Positions 25,159 to 33,982 of a stretch of 64,000 bases of DNA are shown here, one piece after another. Numbering within the stretch: the stretch's first letter is position 1; every line of letters starts with the position of its first letter. The position numbers and the translations under genes are program-made. Source of the stretch: Pseudomonas azerbaijanoccidentalis. Lineage in GTDB: Bacteria > Pseudomonadota > Gammaproteobacteria > Pseudomonadales > Pseudomonadaceae. The stretch lies in assembly GCF_019145495.1 (NCBI RefSeq), contig NZ_JAHSTU010000005.1, positions 352,237 to 416,236 on the forward strand, read 5' to 3'. The notes beneath the pieces were generated by a model. The model saw only the letters and a list, made by a program, of their open reading frames with translations. It was not told the DNA's origin and ran no database searches.

Positions 25159-26115
25159 TCACGCAATCACTGTCGCATACACCGATTTGTCCACATTTGC
25201 CCCGGACAGAATCACCCCAACGCTTTTCCCCTGCATGGCTTCACGCTCCTGCATCAGCGCTGCCAAGGCCGCCGCGCCGGCCCCTTCCGCGAGGTTATGG
25301 GTGTCGGTGTAGTACACGCGCATGGCCTCGGCGATTTGCTCGTCAGTGACCGAGACGATCCGCGATGCACCCTCTGCGTAGACGGCAAAGGCTTCCGGCA
25401 CGGGTTTGCGCACCGCAAGGCCATCGGCAAAGGTGTTCGCCGTGGCGGTTTCGCGGATGTCTCGCGCATCGAACGATAACTGTGCCGCCGCTGCTTCAGT
25501 GGAAACCACACCCACCACGCGGGTGTTCAGGCCCAGCGCATCTCGGGCGGCGATTACCCCGCAAATGCCCGATCCACAACCGATCGGCACGTAGACGGTG
25601 TCCAGTGGCGGCGCCGCCTGGAACAGCTCCAGCGCATACGTGGCCACGCCTTTGACCAGCTCTGGATGGAACGGTGGAACCAGATACAGGCCATGGATTT
25701 GTGCCAGGCGTGCCGCCTCTTCGCGGGCCTCGTCGAAATCGCGGCCGTACTCCACCACTTCGCCGCCGAAGCCGCGCATGGCGTTGTTTTTCTCCACCGA
25801 GTTCCCTTGCGGCACGACGATCAAGGCGCGCAAACCTACCGCGGCGGCGGCCAGCGCCAGGCTCTGCCCGTGATTGCCACGGGTCGCGCTGACAATGCCC
25901 TTCACGTCCGGGTGTTCGCGCTTGAGCCAATGCATGAAGGTGATGCCACCGCGCACTTTGAACGCACCGGTCGGCGTGTGGTTTTCGTGCTTGACCCACA
26001 CCGTGCAGCCCAGCCGCTCAGCCAGCAAGGGCCAAGGGTACTGGGCGGTCGCAGGCATGACCTGATAGACGCGCTGCGCCGCTTGTTCGATATCGTCACG
26101 AGTCAGTCTGTGCAT
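25159..26115 (-). CDS. Threonine/serine dehydratase-like PLP enzyme
   Basis: 318-residue fold-type II PLP enzyme. The PLP lysine is in ENHTPTGAFKVRGG (about residue 51), followed by SATRGNHGQSLALAA and the phosphate loop GCGSGICG. It lacks the C-terminal regulatory ACT domain of biosynthetic IlvA, so a catabolic threonine or hydroxy-amino-acid dehydratase is likely. ATG 26115 has GGGGGAA upstream; the frame continues open further up without a good start. It is divergent from an AraC-type gene that probably controls it. Confidence 0.88.
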   Translation of the reverse strand: MHRLTRDDIEQAAQRVYQVMPATAQYPWPLLAERLGCTVWVKHENHTPTGAFKVRGGITFMHWLKREHPDVKGIVSATRGNHGQSLALAAAAVGLRALIVVPQGNSVEKNNAMRGFGGEVVEYGRDFDEAREEAARLAQIHGLYLVPPFHPELVKGVATYALELFQAAPPLDTVYVPIGCGSGICGVIAARDALGLNTRVVGVVSTEAAAAQLSFDARDIRETATANTFADGLAVRKPVPEAFAVYAEGASRIVSVTDEQIAEAMRVYYTDTHNLAEGAGAAALAALMQEREAMQGKSVGVILSGANVDKSVYATVIA

Positions 26116-26221
26116 GAGCAATTCCCCCAGAGGTTTTGCCCAGTCTAGACATGGCGACCCTCTGCCGGCTTTCAGAAAACTGACCTGACTTTTGTGCCCA
26201 CTCTTGATTAGTATGGTTTTC

Positions 26222-27079
26222 ATGAGCCATCGAACCCGCCCGCCATCACCACCGCCAGAACCGGTCCGCCGTGTCGAGGCCGGGCCGTGGGCGATCGAAT
26301 TGCTTCCCGGCGCTGCCTATTCCGCCCGCTATGTCGCCAGCCAATCGGCGATCGGCTTTGCCTACGACAGCCAACGGGGCCTGCACGCGATCGGCAGCGA
26401 CCGGGTTCTGCCCTTCGATGCCATACCCAACGGCCTGGCGTTTGTCCCTGCCGGGTGTGACGTACTGTCCGAATCCCCCAGGGGCGGTGAGTACCTGCGC
26501 GTCGTACGCACTGATGGCGTGGCGTTGGTTGGCGACCGTGCATTCAACAACCGCATCGACCCGCAAGCGACCCTTCTCGCCCTGCGAATCCGCAGCGCAT
26601 TGTTGCAGGGTTCTGTGGAGGAAGACTGGGAAGCCTGGGCGTTCGCATTGGCAGAACGGACCACCGGCAATGAAACGGCCTCACCGCCAACCCACGGCTC
26701 GATAACCGGCAGCCGGATGCGCTTGCTCGATGAGTTCATCGACGCAGGCCTCGACGGCCCGCTCGGTGTGCCGGCCATGGCGCAGTTGCTGGGGTTGTCC
26801 GAAGGCTATTTCATGCGTGCCTTCAAAAACGCCACAGGCAAAAGCCCGCATAGCTATCTGATTGACCGCCGCCTGGCCAAGGCCCGCGCCTTGATGCAAG
26901 ACTGCGCAGCCACACTGACGGAAATCGCCTACCGCTGCGGTTTCAACTCTCAGGCGCACATGGCGACCGTGTTCAAGCAACGCCTTGGCGTAAGTCCGGC
27001 GCAATTGCGCAAAAGTTCGCGGTTTGGTGAGTGTCCGAGGCTGGACACGCTCGGCATCGACTGCGAAAAACGCTCATGA
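26222..27079 (+). CDS. AraC-family transcriptional regulator
   Basis: About 285 residues. The C-terminal third carries two helix-turn-helix motifs, GVPAMAQLLGLSEGYFMRAF and LTEIAYRCGFNSQAHMATVF, typical of AraC/XylS proteins; the N-terminal part is a poorly conserved cupin-like sensor. The start is uncertain: ATG 26222, ATG 26213 and GTG 26192 are in frame, none with a clear ribosome site. Divergent from the dehydratase gene, with about 106 bases between, so that gene is its likely target. Confidence 0.88.
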   Translation: MSHRTRPPSPPPEPVRRVEAGPWAIELLPGAAYSARYVASQSAIGFAYDSQRGLHAIGSDRVLPFDAIPNGLAFVPAGCDVLSESPRGGEYLRVVRTDGVALVGDRAFNNRIDPQATLLALRIRSALLQGSVEEDWEAWAFALAERTTGNETASPPTHGSITGSRMRLLDEFIDAGLDGPLGVPAMAQLLGLSEGYFMRAFKNATGKSPHSYLIDRRLAKARALMQDCAATLTEIAYRCGFNSQAHMATVFKQRLGVSPAQLRKSSRFGECPRLDTLGIDCEKRS

Positions 27080-27526
27080 TGGGGCTTGATGCCCGAGCTC
27101 TTGGGCAAGGCCAATGAGAATGCCTTCAGGGCCGCGGATGTAGCAGAGCCGATACGCGTTTTCGTACTGGACCACTTCGCCGACCAATTGCGCACCGCGT
27201 TTGTGAAGCCTGCCGAGGGTGTCGTCGATGTCCTCGACAGTGAACATCACGCGCAGGTAACCGAGCGCGTTCACCGGAGCATTGCGATGGTCGGCGACCA
27301 CAGGCGGCGCGAGAAAGCGGGAAATCTCCAACCGGCTATGACCGTCCGGTGTACGCATCATGGCAATCTCGACGCGCATGCCGCGCAACCCGGTGACGCC
27401 ATCGGCCCAATCGCCTTCGATGGGCGCACGGCCTTCAAGCTCAAGGCCTAGTTCGGTGAAAAATTCAATGGCGGCTTCGAGGTCGTCTACCACGATGCCG
27501 ACGTTGTCCATACGCTTGACTGTCAT
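27074..27526 (-). CDS. VOC (glyoxalase-like) small protein
   Basis: 150-residue single-chain VOC protein with VDDLEAAIEFFTELGLELEG, FTVEDIDDTLGRL and GPEGILIGLAQEL. This matches glyoxalase/bleomycin-resistance-like proteins of unknown substrate. The last 6 bases overlap the convergent AraC gene. No operon partner is visible. Confidence 0.85.
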   Translation of the reverse strand: MTVKRMDNVGIVVDDLEAAIEFFTELGLELEGRAPIEGDWADGVTGLRGMRVEIAMMRTPDGHSRLEISRFLAPPVVADHRNAPVNALGYLRVMFTVEDIDDTLGRLHKRGAQLVGEVVQYENAYRLCYIRGPEGILIGLAQELGHQAPS

Positions 27527-27663
27527 GATGTTTTAACCTCGCCGGACGATGCATCGGGAATCTCCGGGAACAATAATAGGCCGTGTGCACGCTTTCGTGA
27601 TGCGAAACAGCAGGCAGGAAAAGGGCCTCATGTGATCAAGGCCAGACTTCCCTGCCCTGATGC

Positions 27664-28662
27664 TCAACCCTCCTTCAACGCGCCATCGAACGCGGGCGTC
27701 AGCCCCGACAGCTCCAGCTTGCGCACAAAGTCGCCGAGCCGTTGCTGCTTGTAGGCGTCGACGTCCAGGTCACGGTAATCGTAGAAGCCCTGGCCATCGC
27801 GCAAGCCATTGCGGCCGTTTTGCATGTTGTCGGCGATCACCTGTGGCGACTCGAAACGCGGTGCCAGCGCGCCACTCAGGTAGCGCGAGGCGTAGTAGAG
27901 AATGTCGCCCCCGCCCCAGTCGATGAACTCAAGCAGGCCCAGTACCGAGAAGCGCAAGCCAAAGCCGACGCGCACGGCGGTGTCGATGTCTTCGGCACTG
28001 GCTACGCCTTCTTCCACCATGCGTGCGGCTTCGTTCATTGCCAGGGCCTGGATGCGCGGCACGATGTAGCCGGCCACCGGATTGCACACCACCGGCACCT
28101 TGCCGATGCGTTTGAGCAATTGCAGCAGACGCTCGACCACTTGCGGGCAAGTGGCTTCGCTGCGGCTGACCTCCACCAGCGGCATCAGGTACGCGGGGTT
28201 GAGCCAGTGGGCGTTCACGAAGCGCTGCGGCTCGTCGACCATTTCGCTCAGTTCGGTCACCAGAAAGGTCGAGGTAGTCGACGCAATGATGGTCGACGCC
28301 GGGACATGCTCGCTGACCCAGGCGAAGGTTTCCTGCTTGACCGCGATGACTTCCGGCACGGCTTCGAACACCAGGTCACACCGGCGCAATGCCTCGGAGC
28401 CCAGGGATTTGCTTTGCAGGGTCAACCGCAACAGCGCGATCTCGGCCCGTTCCGGTTCAAGCATGCCCAGGCGTACCAGCATCTGCAATTCACTGCGAAT
28501 GTTGTTGCGCACGCGCTCGAAGTAGCCGTGCCGTTCTTCCTCGGCGCGGTCCTTGATGTCGATGAGGGTCACCGGCAGGCCGGCATGGATGAACGCCAGG
28601 GCAATGCCCTCGCCCATCCGCCCGGCGCCGACCACGCTGACTTGAGGCAGCGCGGCGTTCAT
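27664..28662 (-). CDS. 3-hydroxyacyl-CoA dehydrogenase-family NAD enzyme
   Basis: 332-residue dehydrogenase. The Rossmann start is VVGAGRMGEGIALAFIHAG, followed by VFEAVPE, ASTTSTFLVTELS and NPVAGYIVPRIQALAMNEA, ending with the C-terminal helical domain. Relatives oxidise 3-hydroxyacyl-CoA, L-carnitine or other beta-hydroxy acids. Start and the preceding dehydrogenase stop share one base, so the two are translated together. Given the opine-type partner and the transporter and porin genes behind, a small hydroxy or amino acid derivative is the likely substrate. Confidence 0.88.
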   Translation of the reverse strand: MNAALPQVSVVGAGRMGEGIALAFIHAGLPVTLIDIKDRAEEERHGYFERVRNNIRSELQMLVRLGMLEPERAEIALLRLTLQSKSLGSEALRRCDLVFEAVPEVIAVKQETFAWVSEHVPASTIIASTTSTFLVTELSEMVDEPQRFVNAHWLNPAYLMPLVEVSRSEATCPQVVERLLQLLKRIGKVPVVCNPVAGYIVPRIQALAMNEAARMVEEGVASAEDIDTAVRVGFGLRFSVLGLLEFIDWGGGDILYYASRYLSGALAPRFESPQVIADNMQNGRNGLRDGQGFYDYRDLDVDAYKQQRLGDFVRKLELSGLTPAFDGALKEG

Positions 28663-29768
28663 CAGTTGCAGCCCTGGGTCAGGAGTTCGGTCATCTGTGC
28701 CCGAGTCAGCGTGGCCAGGCCGAGGTTTTCCAGGGTGCGGCCTTCGGCGTAGAGATCACGCGCAGCCACCACCGAGGCAATGCTCAACAGACCTTGCGCC
28801 ACCGGCGTCGGCACACCGGCCCAGCGACCGACAGACACCAGGAAGGACAGGCCCAGACGTGTATCTTCGAGCATGTAGCGATGTTTTTGCAGGTCGATGT
28901 CTTCGCGCCAGTCGCCGCTGTCGGTCAACTTGCCGTGGGCACCGCGACCGTACATCCATTCATCACCTTCGGTGGTGTTGTAGTGATCGGCCAACGGGAA
29001 GTGCGGCGCGCCGTAGGTCAGTGCTTCGCGCACGGCCATGCGCTCGGCATCGAGCTGGTTGGTCACGCGGCGGATCGACGGTTGGGTGCCTTCGTTGTGA
29101 ATATCCCAGGCCTCGAAATGCTCCAGGGGACCGGCGTTCATCATGATCAGCGGCGGGTGAATGATGGGACCTGCGTTCATCAACGCACCGCTCAGGGCGT
29201 CTTCAATCGGCTCGACACTCGGGTAGGCCTCGCGCAAGACCGCGAAGGCGTGCTCGGACAGATTGCTCGGGAATACGCCGGTTGGCAGGCGGGTGGCGTA
29301 GCAACTGATCACCAGGTCGCTGGCGCCGTGTTTGCGCACCAGGTACGGCAGCGTGCCAGTTTCGGCGAAGGCAACCTTGCTTGGGTTGCCCGCATCGGCC
29401 ATGGCCTTGGCGAATACGTAGCTGCCGAATGTGCCCGGCGGCAGGAACACCACTTGGCCATCGTGCAGGTGCGGTGCCACCTGTTTAGCCAGGTCTTCGT
29501 GAGAGGTCGACGGCAGCGGGATAATCACCAGTTGCGCGTCGCACAGGGCTTCGGCCAGATCGTCGGTGAGCGACAGCTTGTCGCCCTGCTTGCCGACGGA
29601 CAACTGGCGAGTGCCTTGATAGTCCCTGATGGTCAAGGTGCCGATCGCCAGCAGTTCCTTGAGCGCTGCACCGTCGCGACGCCACAGGCGAGTCTGGTGT
29701 CCCTTTTCAGCCATTTCAACCGCCGCGGCATAACAGCCGTGTCCACCACCCAGCACTGTAATTTTCAT
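28662..29768 (-). CDS. Octopine/nopaline dehydrogenase-family enzyme
   Basis: 368-residue NAD(P) enzyme: N-terminal Rossmann fold (TVLGGGHGCYAAAVEMAEKG) and a C-terminal octopine dehydrogenase domain with GPIIHPPLIMMNAGPLEHF and the conserved EGDEWMYGRGAHGKLT region. Opine dehydrogenases link a 2-oxo acid and an amino acid or split the product oxidatively. A catabolic, opine-splitting role would fit the neighbouring importer and porin. GAGGAG lies about 7 bases before the ATG. A GATTGCGCA direct repeat precedes it. Confidence 0.88.
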   Translation of the reverse strand: MKITVLGGGHGCYAAAVEMAEKGHQTRLWRRDGAALKELLAIGTLTIRDYQGTRQLSVGKQGDKLSLTDDLAEALCDAQLVIIPLPSTSHEDLAKQVAPHLHDGQVVFLPPGTFGSYVFAKAMADAGNPSKVAFAETGTLPYLVRKHGASDLVISCYATRLPTGVFPSNLSEHAFAVLREAYPSVEPIEDALSGALMNAGPIIHPPLIMMNAGPLEHFEAWDIHNEGTQPSIRRVTNQLDAERMAVREALTYGAPHFPLADHYNTTEGDEWMYGRGAHGKLTDSGDWREDIDLQKHRYMLEDTRLGLSFLVSVGRWAGVPTPVAQGLLSIASVVAARDLYAEGRTLENLGLATLTRAQMTELLTQGCN

Positions 29769-29828
29769 GGAGCCACTCCTCTTGTTAGTGACTCGATGCT
29801 AGCGAGGCGTAACGCCACAGGCTTATCC

Positions 29829-29857
29829 GATTGCGCAACGGTGTTACGGATTGCGCA
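29829..29857. promoter_or_regulatory. GATTGCGCA direct repeat, 20-bp period: likely AraC operator
   Basis: GATTGCGCA occurs at 29829-29837 and 29849-29857, two helical turns apart, 61 bases before the opine dehydrogenase ATG and just after the AraC stop codon. Tandem direct repeats of this spacing are the usual AraC/XylS-type binding site. Confidence 0.6.
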
Positions 29858-29863
29858 GAAGTC

Positions 29864-30841
29864 TCAGTGCTTGCGTCGTCGCAGGGTGTCCGAGGGCAGG
29901 CAGCCATAGCGTTGCCGGTAGGCGCTGGAAAAATGCCCGAAGCTGTTGATGCCGTGACGCAACAGGATATCGGTGACGGTTTCGCCGGCCTGGCCCTGTT
30001 TCAGCGATTCATGGATGACCGCCAGGCGCCGGTCGCGGATGTATTCGACCGGTGCTTGCTGGAGGAACTGATTGAAACCGTTCTGCAAGGTGCGCACCGA
30101 GACACCGCACAATTCGCTCAGGGTGGTCAGGCTGATCGGTTGGTCGAGGTGTTCCTCGATGTAGTCACGGGCCTTTTTCACGTGGTGCGGCAGCGGCGCG
30201 CGCGTGTCGGTCAACAGATCGGCCGAGTAGTTGTGCGGCAGCTGAGTCAGCAGCAATTGCATCAGGTATTCGGACAGTCCGCTGGCGAGACGCGAACCGT
30301 CCACGCCACTGCCGTACAGTCGGCAGATGTAGTCCAGGGTGTGATAGAGGCTGACGACACCGGCGCCCAAGTGGTCGACGCTGACATCAAAGATCACCGA
30401 TTGCCGCAGGCTGCGACCGAGCAGGCGTTGCAGTTGCGTCTCCAGGGCATCACGGTCGACGCGCAGGATCAGGTTGCGGCACTCGCCATCGGTGACGATG
30501 CGGCTTTGCGCAAACGGTGAGGACACGCTCAGGTAGCCCGATTGCATCGCCGCACTGCGCCGCCCGTGGGCCACTTCGCAATGCCCCTGCAAGGTGATGC
30601 GAAACAGGTATTGGTCGGCAATGTCGCCGATGGTGATCTCCACCGGCGCGCCATAGCGCAGGTCGAGCAGCGCCGAGTCGCCGAAGAACACGCCATTGAG
30701 CCGGGTGTAGATCGGCTCGTCACGCAGCACATTGAAACTGTGCGGGCACAGATAATGGCTGACCTTGTCCTTGATCTCACGGTAATCGGTCGAGCTGAGC
30801 AGGCTGTGCCGCTCCAGCAGGTGTACGTCATTCAACATCAA
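29864..30841 (-). CDS. AraC-family regulator with AraC-binding-like sensor domain
   Basis: 325-residue regulator. The N-terminal domain (about 1-200) is of the BenR/XylS-like AraC-binding type. Two C-terminal HTH motifs are seen (SLTTLSELCGVSVRTLQNGF and VTDILLRHGINSFGHFSSAY), ending in basic RRRKH. It is encoded upstream of, and on the same strand as, the two dehydrogenase genes, with a 95-bp gap that holds the direct repeat. A GGAG site precedes ATG 30841 and ATG 30838. Activation of the dehydrogenases in response to their substrate is the simplest reading. Confidence 0.9.
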   Translation of the reverse strand: MMLNDVHLLERHSLLSSTDYREIKDKVSHYLCPHSFNVLRDEPIYTRLNGVFFGDSALLDLRYGAPVEITIGDIADQYLFRITLQGHCEVAHGRRSAAMQSGYLSVSSPFAQSRIVTDGECRNLILRVDRDALETQLQRLLGRSLRQSVIFDVSVDHLGAGVVSLYHTLDYICRLYGSGVDGSRLASGLSEYLMQLLLTQLPHNYSADLLTDTRAPLPHHVKKARDYIEEHLDQPISLTTLSELCGVSVRTLQNGFNQFLQQAPVEYIRDRRLAVIHESLKQGQAGETVTDILLRHGINSFGHFSSAYRQRYGCLPSDTLRRRKH

Positions 30842-30867
30842 GGCTTCTCCTGACCTGGAGCGTCAAG

Positions 30868-30897
30868 GCCCCGCTCCCGTGTAAAGGAGCGAGGCCC
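30868..30897. terminator. Hairpin between MFS and AraC genes
   Basis: GGCCCCGCTCC pairs imperfectly with GGAGCGAGGCC around a 7-base loop in the 82-bp gap after the MFS gene. No T-run is present, so it may only attenuate. Confidence 0.3.
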
Positions 30898-30923
30898 AGA
30901 CGCCGATCATGGACTATGACCCA

Positions 30924-32279
30924 TCAAGCGTGGGTCGGATATTCCCGAGCATAGCTTTCGCGGAAACGACGGCAACCGCGCCATAGCAGAAGCACGGTCA
31001 ACACCGAGGCACCGGCGATCACCACCGACATCGAAGAGCCCACCGCCGCTGGCGTGCCGAAGTAACGGTCGGTCAACAACGCCACCAGAGTGGTACCCAA
31101 CCCCAGTCCCAGCAGATTGCTGATCAGCAGAAACACGGCCGAGACCTGGGCGCGCACCTGATTCGGCGCGAGGATCTGCATGGCCGCCGTGGACGCTGGC
31201 ATCGGGAACGAGGCGAAGAACATCGCCGGCACCAACAGCGTCACCGACAGCCACAGTTGATCGACTTGCGAGAACAGCACGGCCGGCACCGCCATACCGA
31301 GGGCACCGATGACGCCGGTGCGCATGGCGGCGTCCTGATGGCCTTTTTTGGCCAGGTAATCGGTGAGCCAGCCACCGAACAGCACGCCGGTGGTGTTCGC
31401 CACCAACAGCACGGTGCCGAGCATGTAGCCCGCCTCCATCGGCGACAGGCCGAACTTGCGGATGTACAGCGCCGGGCTCCAGCTCATCAGGCAGAACAGC
31501 GCCATGGCATAGAACGAAAAGCCAAGGTAATGGCAGGTGAAAGTGGCACGGTGGCGACCGAGGAAACGCAAGCCATCGCTCAGGGCAACCTTCTTCGCCT
31601 TGCCCTGCGCATCGACTTGCAGGCCTTTGCGCGCCGGATCACGCACGGTGAGCCAGATCAGCAGGCCGACCACGATTCCGGGCAGGCCGACAATGAAGAA
31701 CGCCAGTTGCCAGGCTTTCATGGCGCCGAGAAAGGCCACCTCGATGGTGTTCATGTCCTTGAGCATGGCGATCACATAACCACCCACCAGGAAGGCCAGG
31801 CCACCGCCGACGAACGAGCCGATCGAGTAGATGCCCACGGCGCGACCGAGTTTTTCCTTGGGGAACATGTCGCTGAACATCGAGTAGGCCGAAGGCGACA
31901 GGGCCGCTTCACCGACGCCGACACCGATGCGCGCAAGGAACATGTGCAGGAAGTTTTTGCTCAGGCCGCAAGCGGCCGTCGCCAGGCTCCAGAACACCAC
32001 GCCAACGGCGATGATTTTTGGCCGGGAGAAACGGTCGGCCAGGTAAGCGATGGGCATGCCCATGAACGCGTAGAACAGTGAAAATGCCAGCCCGTGCAGC
32101 AAACTGAACTGGGTGTCGCTGATCTGCAGGTCGGCTTTGATCGGCTCGATCATCAGCGCGAGGATCTGCCGATCCACAAATGAAAAGATGTAGGCGACCA
32201 TGCACAGGCCCACCACGTACCACTCGTACAGGTAGGTTTTCTTCTTTTGCAGGACCGCTTCGTCGACCTGAATATTCAC
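30924..32279 (-). CDS. MFS transporter, spinster/ACS-like importer
   Basis: 451-residue major facilitator with 12 transmembrane helices; marks are SFVDRQILALMIEPIKADL, AYLADRFSRPK and ARIGVGVGEAALSPSAYSMF. The group imports organic acids and related small molecules. I start at GTG 32279 because AAAGGAG lies 8 bases upstream; the frame is open for 33 more codons but without support. Placed between the dehydrogenase cluster and the OprD gene, it likely brings in the substrate. A candidate CA motif lies further up the leader. Confidence 0.88.
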   Translation of the reverse strand: MNIQVDEAVLQKKKTYLYEWYVVGLCMVAYIFSFVDRQILALMIEPIKADLQISDTQFSLLHGLAFSLFYAFMGMPIAYLADRFSRPKIIAVGVVFWSLATAACGLSKNFLHMFLARIGVGVGEAALSPSAYSMFSDMFPKEKLGRAVGIYSIGSFVGGGLAFLVGGYVIAMLKDMNTIEVAFLGAMKAWQLAFFIVGLPGIVVGLLIWLTVRDPARKGLQVDAQGKAKKVALSDGLRFLGRHRATFTCHYLGFSFYAMALFCLMSWSPALYIRKFGLSPMEAGYMLGTVLLVANTTGVLFGGWLTDYLAKKGHQDAAMRTGVIGALGMAVPAVLFSQVDQLWLSVTLLVPAMFFASFPMPASTAAMQILAPNQVRAQVSAVFLLISNLLGLGLGTTLVALLTDRYFGTPAAVGSSMSVVIAGASVLTVLLLWRGCRRFRESYAREYPTHA

Positions 32280-32304
32280 TGGATTTGCTCCTTTGGGAAT
32301 CCGC

Positions 32305-32391
32305 TCATGCGCGCAGCGCGCCGGGTGACGGTGCACAGCACACCGACTGGGAAGTTGCGGGGCAGATGTAAAGGACAAGGGTTTGGAACAT
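32305..32391 (-). other. Possible 28-codon leader ORF before the MFS gene
   Basis: An ATG follows AACAATAAGAGG at good distance and opens a 28-codon frame (MFQTLVLYICPATS...) that stops 25 bases before the MFS start. It could be a regulatory leader peptide or the remnant of an ancestral start region; a related arrangement precedes the OprD gene. Confidence 0.25.
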
Positions 32392-32400
32392 GGTCGGGCC

Positions 32401-32410
32401 TCTTATTGTT
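32401..32410 (-). promoter_or_regulatory. Candidate Hfq/Crc CA motif, MFS leader
   Basis: The minus strand reads AACAATAAGA within CCCCATAACAATAAGAGG. It resembles the catabolite-repression motif of Pseudomonas transport genes. Confidence 0.4.
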
Positions 32411-32438
32411 ATGGGGTCGAACCCTGGGTGGACCGGGT

Positions 32439-33689
32439 TTACCAGAACTTCCAGGTGTAGGTGGTGGCGACACGGAATTCGTTGTAGTCGTAGCCGTACT
32501 TTTGTTTCACGTCGATGTTACGCACGTCCAGCCCAAGGCCTTGCAGCGCCCCGCTTTGCACCACGTAGCTGAGCCCCAGAAAGCGCTCGCTTTCCTGGTT
32601 GTCACTCAGGTTGCCGCCACGGTCCCAGTTGGTCCCCTTGATGTAGCGGGTGTAGAACTTCAGCCCCGGCATGCCCATCCCGGCAAAGTCATAGCTGTAG
32701 CGCGCGCCCCAGGACTTTTCATCCGGGCGCACAAACCCCAGCGACGACCAGTGCACCAGATAGGGTTGCGGGATGTAGCCGTTCATGGTCGGGAACACGC
32801 TGTCACCGAGCATGCGCTGGTAACTGACGCCAAACATATGAGCGCCCTTGAGCAAACTGAACAACGCACCGTAGGAACGGTTGTCGATCTCACCGTTCAG
32901 CGCATTGCCATCTTCCTTGTTATTGAAGTAGCGCAAGTCGGTCTTGAGTTTGTAGCCATTGCCCAGATCAGCCATGTGCATCAGGCCAAAATAGTGCTGC
33001 TTGTAAATATCGTGCAGTACGCCATAGAAGTAACTGGCTTGCAGGTTTTTGCTGATGTCGTAAGTCACGCCACCGAAGTCCAGGCCATCGCTGTCGAGAT
33101 TATCGGTGGACCCGTATTTGTAGAGCTTTTCGTGGTTGGAAGACTCGCGTGTCACGGCCGACCAGAAACGCCCGCCGGTCATCGTCAGCCCATCGATCTC
33201 CTTGGACTCGACCACGGCGCCTTGGTAAATGGTATCCAACTGCCGACTGGTGTCATCGAACGCCACCGGCAATTGCGGGCGAAGATCGCCGACCTTCAAC
33301 TCGGTCTTGCTGTAGCGCATCTTGAAGGTGGCGCCGGCGCGGCTGTAGTCATCGGCTGTTTGCTGGTCGCGGACGCTGTACGGCAGCGAGCCGTCGTTGC
33401 CCGAAGAGTCCAGGCGCACGGCGTATTGCGCATCGACGTCGAGGCCGATGGCCAAGGCTGTGTCGGTGTAACCGGAAGTGAATTGCGCATCGAAACCCTG
33501 AGACCAGCTGTGCACTTCAGAGTCCACGGCATTGGTATTGGTGTAGTTACGGTGCAAATAGAAATTACGCGTATCCACTTTGAAGTGACTGTCGTCAATC
33601 ACATCGGCCTGTACCGCCAAGGGTGAACAGATCACCCCCAACACGCTGGCCATACCGAGCCCGCGGCAAGATTGCTTTACCTGTTGCAT
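32439..33689 (-). CDS. OprD-family outer-membrane porin
   Basis: 416-residue porin. The signal peptide is residues 1-28 (GVICSPLAVQAD), followed by the OprD-type start FKVDTRNFYLHRNY. GDLRPQLPVAFDDTSRQLD and YQGAVVESKEIDGLTMTGGR are OprD hallmarks, and the C-terminus is YNEFRVATTYTWKFW. OprD porins admit small carboxylates and amino acids. Encoded upstream of and on the same strand as the MFS importer, it probably serves the same substrate. GGAGATG precedes the ATG. Confidence 0.94.
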   Translation of the reverse strand: MQQVKQSCRGLGMASVLGVICSPLAVQADVIDDSHFKVDTRNFYLHRNYTNTNAVDSEVHSWSQGFDAQFTSGYTDTALAIGLDVDAQYAVRLDSSGNDGSLPYSVRDQQTADDYSRAGATFKMRYSKTELKVGDLRPQLPVAFDDTSRQLDTIYQGAVVESKEIDGLTMTGGRFWSAVTRESSNHEKLYKYGSTDNLDSDGLDFGGVTYDISKNLQASYFYGVLHDIYKQHYFGLMHMADLGNGYKLKTDLRYFNNKEDGNALNGEIDNRSYGALFSLLKGAHMFGVSYQRMLGDSVFPTMNGYIPQPYLVHWSSLGFVRPDEKSWGARYSYDFAGMGMPGLKFYTRYIKGTNWDRGGNLSDNQESERFLGLSYVVQSGALQGLGLDVRNIDVKQKYGYDYNEFRVATTYTWKFW

Positions 33690-33746
33690 CTAACATCTCC
33701 ACATCTGTATGTGCCTGGGCACTGTTTTTATAGGAGCAGATTTGAA

Positions 33747-33839
33747 CTAAGGACAAAACACGCCGGCAGCCGAACACCGAGCCCTCTTGCGCGCAAAGCG
33801 GATTGCAGGAGGGAACCAAAGGCGGATGGGTTCGAGCAT
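33747..33839 (-). other. Possible 30-codon leader ORF before the OprD gene
   Basis: An ATG following ATAACAACAATAGG opens a 30-codon frame (MLEPIRLWFPPAI...) ending 57 bases before the OprD start. Layout and upstream sequence mirror the MFS leader ORF, so a duplicated leader is possible. The codons look non-coding. Confidence 0.2.
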
Positions 33840-33850
33840 GGCCTGGCCTA

Positions 33851-33860
33851 TTGTTGTTAT
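33851..33860 (-). promoter_or_regulatory. Candidate Hfq/Crc CA motif, OprD leader
   Basis: The minus strand reads ATAACAACAA in the 400-bp gap upstream of the OprD gene. Fits the AAnAAnAA pattern. Confidence 0.4.
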
Positions 33861-33982
33861 GGGGTAAAGACCGGGCAGAGCCAATGGAGCTGCTCGCCAG
33901 GACGACACGCCTCTTGTCCATGCAAGGTAAGTCAGTAGGCGCCGCGCCGGTATTAAGACGAACAGCATCCATAAGGGGGAAA

